This document shows, one piece after another, positions 60,024-64,000 of a stretch of DNA of 64,000 nucleotides. The notes under the pieces were generated by a model, which was not told where the DNA came from, did no database searches, and saw nothing but the letters and a program-made list of their open reading frames with translations. The position numbers were made by a program, and so were the translations under genes. This DNA is from Knufia peltigerae. Its lineage: Eukaryota; Ascomycota; Eurotiomycetes; Chaetothyriales; Trichomeriaceae. How positions within the stretch are numbered: the first letter of the stretch is position 1; each line of letters opens with the position of its first letter. Location of the stretch: positions 50,419-114,418 of the forward strand of contig JAPDRN010000113.1 in NCBI GenBank assembly GCA_030247855.1, written 5' to 3'.

Positions 60024-60076
<53 letters not shown>

Positions 60077-61792
60077 ACAGAAGTGGGCCAGCTTGTGCGC
60101 GTCCTTGGGCAGGGTCTCGTCGTGGAATTCCTTGGCCTTCTCCGGGTCCAGGCCGAGGTGGAACTGGTCGTCCCAGCGGAACTCGAAGCGTGCCTTGCTC
60201 AGCGCGTTGTCACGCACCTGCGCACCCGGATGACCCTTGGCCAGATCCGCAGCATGGGCGGCAATACGATAGGCCATGATGCCGTCGCGCACGTCCTGGC
60301 GGTTGGGCAGGCCCAGATGCTCCTTCGGCGTGACGTAGCAGAGCATGGCGGTACCGAACCAGCCGATCATTGCCGCGCCGATCGCACTGGTGATGTGGTC
60401 ATAGCCCGGTGCGATGTCGGTGGTCAGCGGGCCGAGCGTGTAGAACGGTGCCTCGCCGCACTCGCGCAGCTGCTTGTCCATGTTCTCCTTGATCAACTGC
60501 ATCGGCACGTGGCCGGGGCCTTCGATCATGGTCTGCACGTCGTGCTTCCAGGCAATCTTCGTCAACTCGCCCAGCGTTTCCAGCTCGCCGAACTGTGCCG
60601 CATCGTTGGCATCGGCAATGCAGCCCGGACGCAGGCCATCACCCAGCGAGAAGGTCACGTCATAGGCCTTCATGATTTCGCAGATGTCTTCGAAATGCGT
60701 GTAGAGGAAGTTTTCCTTGTGGTGGGCCAGGCACCACTTGGCCATGATCGAACCGCCGCGACTGACAATGCCGGTAACCCGCTTGGCAGTGAGTGGCACA
60801 TAGCGCAGCAGCACACCGGCATGGATGGTGAAGTAGTCCACGCCCTGCTCGGCCTGTTCGATCAGGGTGTCGCGGAAGATCTCCCAGGTCAGGGCTTCGG
60901 CGCGACCGTCGACCTTCTCCAGCGCCTGGTAGATCGGCACCGTACCGATCGCCACCGGCGAGTTGCGGATGATCCATTCGCGCGTTTCGTGGATGTGCTT
61001 GCCGGTGGACAGGTCCATCACCGTGTCGCCACCCCAGCGGATCGCCCACACCAGCTTTTCCACTTCCTCGGCAATACCCGAGGACACCGCGCTGTTGCCG
61101 ATGTTGGCGTTGATCTTGGTGAGGAAGTTGCGGCCGATGATCATCGGCTCGCTTTCCGGGTGATTGATGTTGTTGGGCAGCACCGCACGGCCGCGTGCGA
61201 TTTCCTCGCGCACGAATTCCGGGGTGATGAACTGCTGGATCGACGCGCCGAATGCTTCGCCCGGATGCTGCTGCAGCAGTGCGGCGTCGCGGATGGCTTC
61301 CAGCCGCTGGTTTTCGCGGATTGCCACGAATTCCATTTCCGGGGTGATGATGCCGCGGCGCGCATAGTGCATCTGGGTGACGTTGGCGCCGGCCCGCGCG
61401 CGACGTGGCAGGCTGCGCGCGGGGAAACGCACCGGATCCAGCTTCGGATCGTGCTCGCGCGCGCGGCCGAACGAGGAGCTGAGGCCGTCGAGCTGCTCGG
61501 TGTCGTTGCGCTCCTTCACCCAGCCACGCCGCAGTGCCGGCAGGCCCGCAGACAGGTCGATGCGCACGTCCGGATCGGTGTACGGACCGGAGGTATCGTA
61601 GACGGTGACCGGTGCGTTCTCTTCGCCACCAAACACGGTGGGCGTGCGGGTCAGCGCGATCTCGCGCATCGGCACCTGCAGGTCCGGGCGCGAGCCGGGC
61701 ACGTGGATCTTGCGCGAGCCGGGTATGGGCCGGGTCACGGATTCGGAGAGTTGCTGGGCCTGTTGTTGCAGGGCGGAGAGCTGTGCGTTCAT
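59948..61792 (-). CDS. thiC: Phosphomethylpyrimidine synthase
   Basis: A 614-aa radical SAM enzyme turning AIR into HMP phosphate for thiamine. The C-terminal cluster motif lies in HFCSMCGPHFCSMKI. Other signatures: TSGPYTDPDVRIDL, MHYARRGIITPEMEF, IMAKWCLAHHKENFLYTHFE and VQTMIEGPGHVPM. The ATG at 61792 (MNAQLSALQQ) is used; the frame upstream runs through the riboswitch. Controlled by the TPP riboswitch in its leader. Confidence 0.97.
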
Positions 61793-61899
61793 CGGGCATC
61801 GTCCAGGAAGGTCAGGGACGAAGCGGCGGCGCACTGCCACCGCGCCCGGACGGCACCAAGGCGCTCCTTGGGCAGGTTCCGGGTACGGCTGCATTGCGA

Positions 61900-61981
61900 A
61901 GCTTCCCTACGCCGGTATGAGCCGGATCAGGTTCCAAGGGACTATCTCAACCGTGGCCACAAGGCCGCGGTACCCCCGCTT
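61900..61981 (-). promoter_or_regulatory. TPP riboswitch (thi box) upstream of thiC
   Basis: On the minus strand the element runs from GCGGGGGTACC through GGTTGAGATAGTCCC, GAACCTGATCCGG and TACCGGCGTAGGGAAGC. These are the conserved pyrimidine-sensor and pyrophosphate-sensor helices. It lies 107 bases before the thiC ATG and should switch expression off when thiamine pyrophosphate is abundant. Confidence 0.95.
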
Positions 61982-62028
61982 CTTGGCGTGCATTAGAGCA
62001 TAGACCGCCTGCCTCCGGGGTTGCCTCC

Positions 62029-62068
62029 GGGGTCAGATCCGTTTCCTGCGGAAAACGGATCTGACCCC
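62029..62068. repeat. Perfect GGGGTCAGATCCGTTT palindrome
   Basis: 16-bp arms (62029-62044, 62053-62068), 8-nt loop. Related hairpins occur at 9905 and about 32370. Confidence 0.85.
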
Positions 62069-62254
62069 CAATCGCCATTCGTTAACACAATCGTGACGTC
62101 GCATTCAGTAACGTGCACGTGCGCCGCACCGTTGCAAGCGGTGCTTTCCCTGCCGCCATCGCGGCTCCTGTCCGGTACGCGCACGCTGTCGCTGGACCAC
62201 TCCCTGCAAGCTTTCGCTCGCTCCCCTCAATCCCTTGATCGGAGAAGCTCCTTC

Positions 62255-63832
62255 ATGGTGTTTCGCATTTCCATCGCACTGGTGCTTGCCCTGGCGCTGC
62301 TGGCCGGCCTCGCGCCCGGCCCCTTCAATACCGTCGTGCAGGCGGCGCTGGCTGATGTCATCCGCAGCGTCGGTTGGCTGTACCTGCTGGTGGTATTCCT
62401 GGCACTGGTATTTCTGATGTACCTGGCCTTCGGCCGCTTCGGCAACCTGCGCATCGGTGGCGAAGACGCCGAACCCGAGTTCTCGCGCGCCAGCTGGATG
62501 TCGATGCTGTTCGCCGCCGGCATGGGCATCGGCCTGGTGTTCTGGGGAGCGGCCGAGCCCATCTCGCACTTCACCAAGCCACCGGAAGGCCTTTCGCCAC
62601 AGAGCATGGATGCTGCGCGGGCATCGATGCGTTATGCATTCTTCCATTGGGGACTGCATCCGTGGGCGATCTATGCACTGATCGGTTTGGCGATGGCCTG
62701 GTTCCAGTTCAACCGCAATGGACGCGGGCTGGTCAGCGATATGCTGCAGCCGATCATCGGCCGCCACCATCGTGGCTGGATCGGCCGTGTCGTCAACATC
62801 GCGGCGGTGGTCGCCACGGCGATCGGCGTGGCGACGACGCTCGGCTTCGGCACCATCCAGATCGCCGCGGGCGTGGAGCGCGTGTTCGGCCTGCAGGCTA
62901 CGGTGCCGGTGCAGATGACGATCATCGCCATTGCCTTCGTGCTGTACATGGCCTCCACCGCCAGCGGCGTGGAGCGCGGCGTGAAGTGGCTGTCCAACTT
63001 CAACCTGGCGCTGGCCGCGTTGCTGGCCGCGACCGTACTGGTGCTGGGACCGACCGGATTCATCTTCGATACGTTCACCACCACGCTGGGCTCCTACCTC
63101 AACCAGCTGGTGACCATGAGCCTGCGCATGTCGCCGTTCTCCGGCAGCACATGGGTGGCAGACTGGACGATCTTCTACTGGGCCTGGTGGATTTCGTGGG
63201 CCCCGTTCGTGGGTTCCTTCATCGCGCGCATCTCGCGCGGCCGCAGCGTGCGCGAGTTCGTGATCGGCGTGGTGTTGGCACCAACCCTGCTGGGCTTCTT
63301 CTGGTTTGCCGTGTTCGGCGGAACGGCACTGTGGGCACAGATCTTTGGCCACGCCGACCTTGTGCAGGCGCTGGGCAATGGCTATGAGACGGTGCTGTTC
63401 ACCCTGTTCGACAGCCTGCCGGCATCGCTGATGCTGTCGGCGGTGGCATTGGTACTGTTGACGATCTTCTTCGTGACCTCGGCCGATTCGGCGGTACTGG
63501 TGCTGGCAAGCATGTCCACCGACGATGCCGGGGATCCACCGCTGAAGCGCAAGCTGGCGTGGGGCATCGCGGTAGCGTTGATTGCGGCGGCATTGCTGCT
63601 GGCGGGTGGGCTGGAGGCGCTGCAGGGAATGATCACGATCGCAGCATTGCCGTTCGCACTGCTGATGGTGCTGGTGATGGTGTCGCTGTACCGGGTGCTG
63701 GACCAGGAGTACACGCGGGAGCGCCGGCAAGCACAGCGCCAGCGGCGCATGATCGATGCGTGGATCGCACGCGAGATGGCGGCGCAGGAAGAGACCCAGG
63801 CGGAGGCGGCACGCGCGCAGGATCAGGATTGA
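62255..63832 (+). CDS. BCCT family (betaine/choline/carnitine-type) transporter
   Basis: A 525-aa transporter with 12 predicted TM helices. The signature region FYWAWWISWAPFVGSFIARI and SRGRSVREF is intact; the aromatic box and GMGIGLVFWGAAEPISHF (TM3) support uptake of a quaternary ammonium compound such as betaine or choline. The ATG at 62255 follows GGAGAAG. The charged C-terminal tail (about 485-525) may sense osmotic stress, as in BetP. Confidence 0.93.
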   Translation: MVFRISIALVLALALLAGLAPGPFNTVVQAALADVIRSVGWLYLLVVFLALVFLMYLAFGRFGNLRIGGEDAEPEFSRASWMSMLFAAGMGIGLVFWGAAEPISHFTKPPEGLSPQSMDAARASMRYAFFHWGLHPWAIYALIGLAMAWFQFNRNGRGLVSDMLQPIIGRHHRGWIGRVVNIAAVVATAIGVATTLGFGTIQIAAGVERVFGLQATVPVQMTIIAIAFVLYMASTASGVERGVKWLSNFNLALAALLAATVLVLGPTGFIFDTFTTTLGSYLNQLVTMSLRMSPFSGSTWVADWTIFYWAWWISWAPFVGSFIARISRGRSVREFVIGVVLAPTLLGFFWFAVFGGTALWAQIFGHADLVQALGNGYETVLFTLFDSLPASLMLSAVALVLLTIFFVTSADSAVLVLASMSTDDAGDPPLKRKLAWGIAVALIAAALLLAGGLEALQGMITIAALPFALLMVLVMVSLYRVLDQEYTRERRQAQRQRRMIDAWIAREMAAQEETQAEAARAQDQD

Positions 63833-63840
63833 GGGTGTTT

Positions 63841-63867
63841 TGCAGCCTGCGGCTGCACCGCTTTTTT
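63841..63867 (+). terminator. Hairpin and T tract after the BCCT gene
   Basis: TGCAGCC-TGC-GGCTGCA stem followed by CCGC and six T. It also forms the mini-hairpin module of element copy E. Confidence 0.7.
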
Positions 63868-64000
63868 CAGGCAAAGGCAACGGCCGAAGCCAAGGCGGCT
63901 CTGGGTTGTTGATGGTTGGGCGGGGCGGTGTGGGTGGGCAGGACACGCCGTAAACCCATCCCTGGGGGCTCGATGGCGCCATCCATGGCGCCAACGGTCC
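63841..64000 (+). repeat. Covarying long-hairpin element, copy E (cut by window end)
   Basis: Mini-hairpin (63841-63857), AAAGGCAACGGCC tract, GATGG, then left arm (about 63917-63942) and a core nearly identical to copy C read in its own sense (ACGCCGTAAACCCATCC, GGCTCGATGGCGCC). The right arm starts with TCC at the last bases of the window. Confidence 0.82.

Overview
The window is high-GC DNA from a gammaproteobacterium of the Xanthomonadaceae, almost certainly the Stenotrophomonas maltophilia complex. The main reasons are the many GTAG-headed REP palindromes (SMAG families) between genes, the gene neighbourhoods, and Xanthomonad-type proteins such as a PPi-dependent phosphofructokinase of the 418-aa type and a DUF1631 protein followed by a PilZ protein. 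Assignments rest on motif recognition and memory of families; no database search was possible.

Layout. 0-4 kb: a YgiW/YdeI-like periplasmic protein, a chimeric and frameshifted pseudogene, gltA and rpmE2. 4-7.3 kb: a nucleoside hydrolase, a 1-kb gene-poor stretch rich in repeats, and a self-inhibited Fic protein with an AT-rich promoter. 7.3-14.3 kb (minus strand): the conserved yicC-gmk-rpoZ-spoT-ridA-recG block. 14.4-22 kb (plus strand): rph-VOC-rdgB-hypothetical-hemW, then DUF1631-PilZ-pepQ. 22-28.8 kb: a repeat island, then pepP-ygfB, zapB-like-zapA, 6S RNA, fau, EVE, rpiA, a DUF192 lipoprotein and a SirB1-like protein. This order largely matches enterobacteria. 28.8-38.7 kb: rubredoxin, thiE-hemL, azurin, a HAD hydrolase, argD, a voltage-gated K+ channel with a zinc ribbon, lipoproteins, an SDR and a kinase-like protein. 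38.8-43.9 kb: a DedA-PAP2-LssY fusion, a LON-like protein, mpl, a probable orphan small RNA and adk. 44-51 kb: three pyrophosphate enzymes (pfp, hppA, ppa) with three tandem cysteine-rich secreted paralogues among them. 51-64 kb: an HDOD protein with a degenerate receiver domain, a TonB-dependent receptor under an AraC regulator, a CadC/TolB-like membrane regulator, a degenerate ion channel, thiC behind a TPP riboswitch, and a BCCT transporter.

The strongest unexplained signal is a dispersed non-coding element present five times (about 5.0, 22.1, 22.4, 27.7 and 63.9 kb). It has a roughly 52-54-nt conserved core enclosed by 19-26-bp inverted arms. The arms differ between copies but stay complementary, so the structure rather than the sequence is conserved. 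Four copies carry the same 5' module (a mini-hairpin with a 3-nt loop, then a GCAAC/AAAGC tract), and SMAG palindromes follow at least three of them. A second notable pattern is that the GTAG head of a SMAG element supplies the stop codon of at least four genes.
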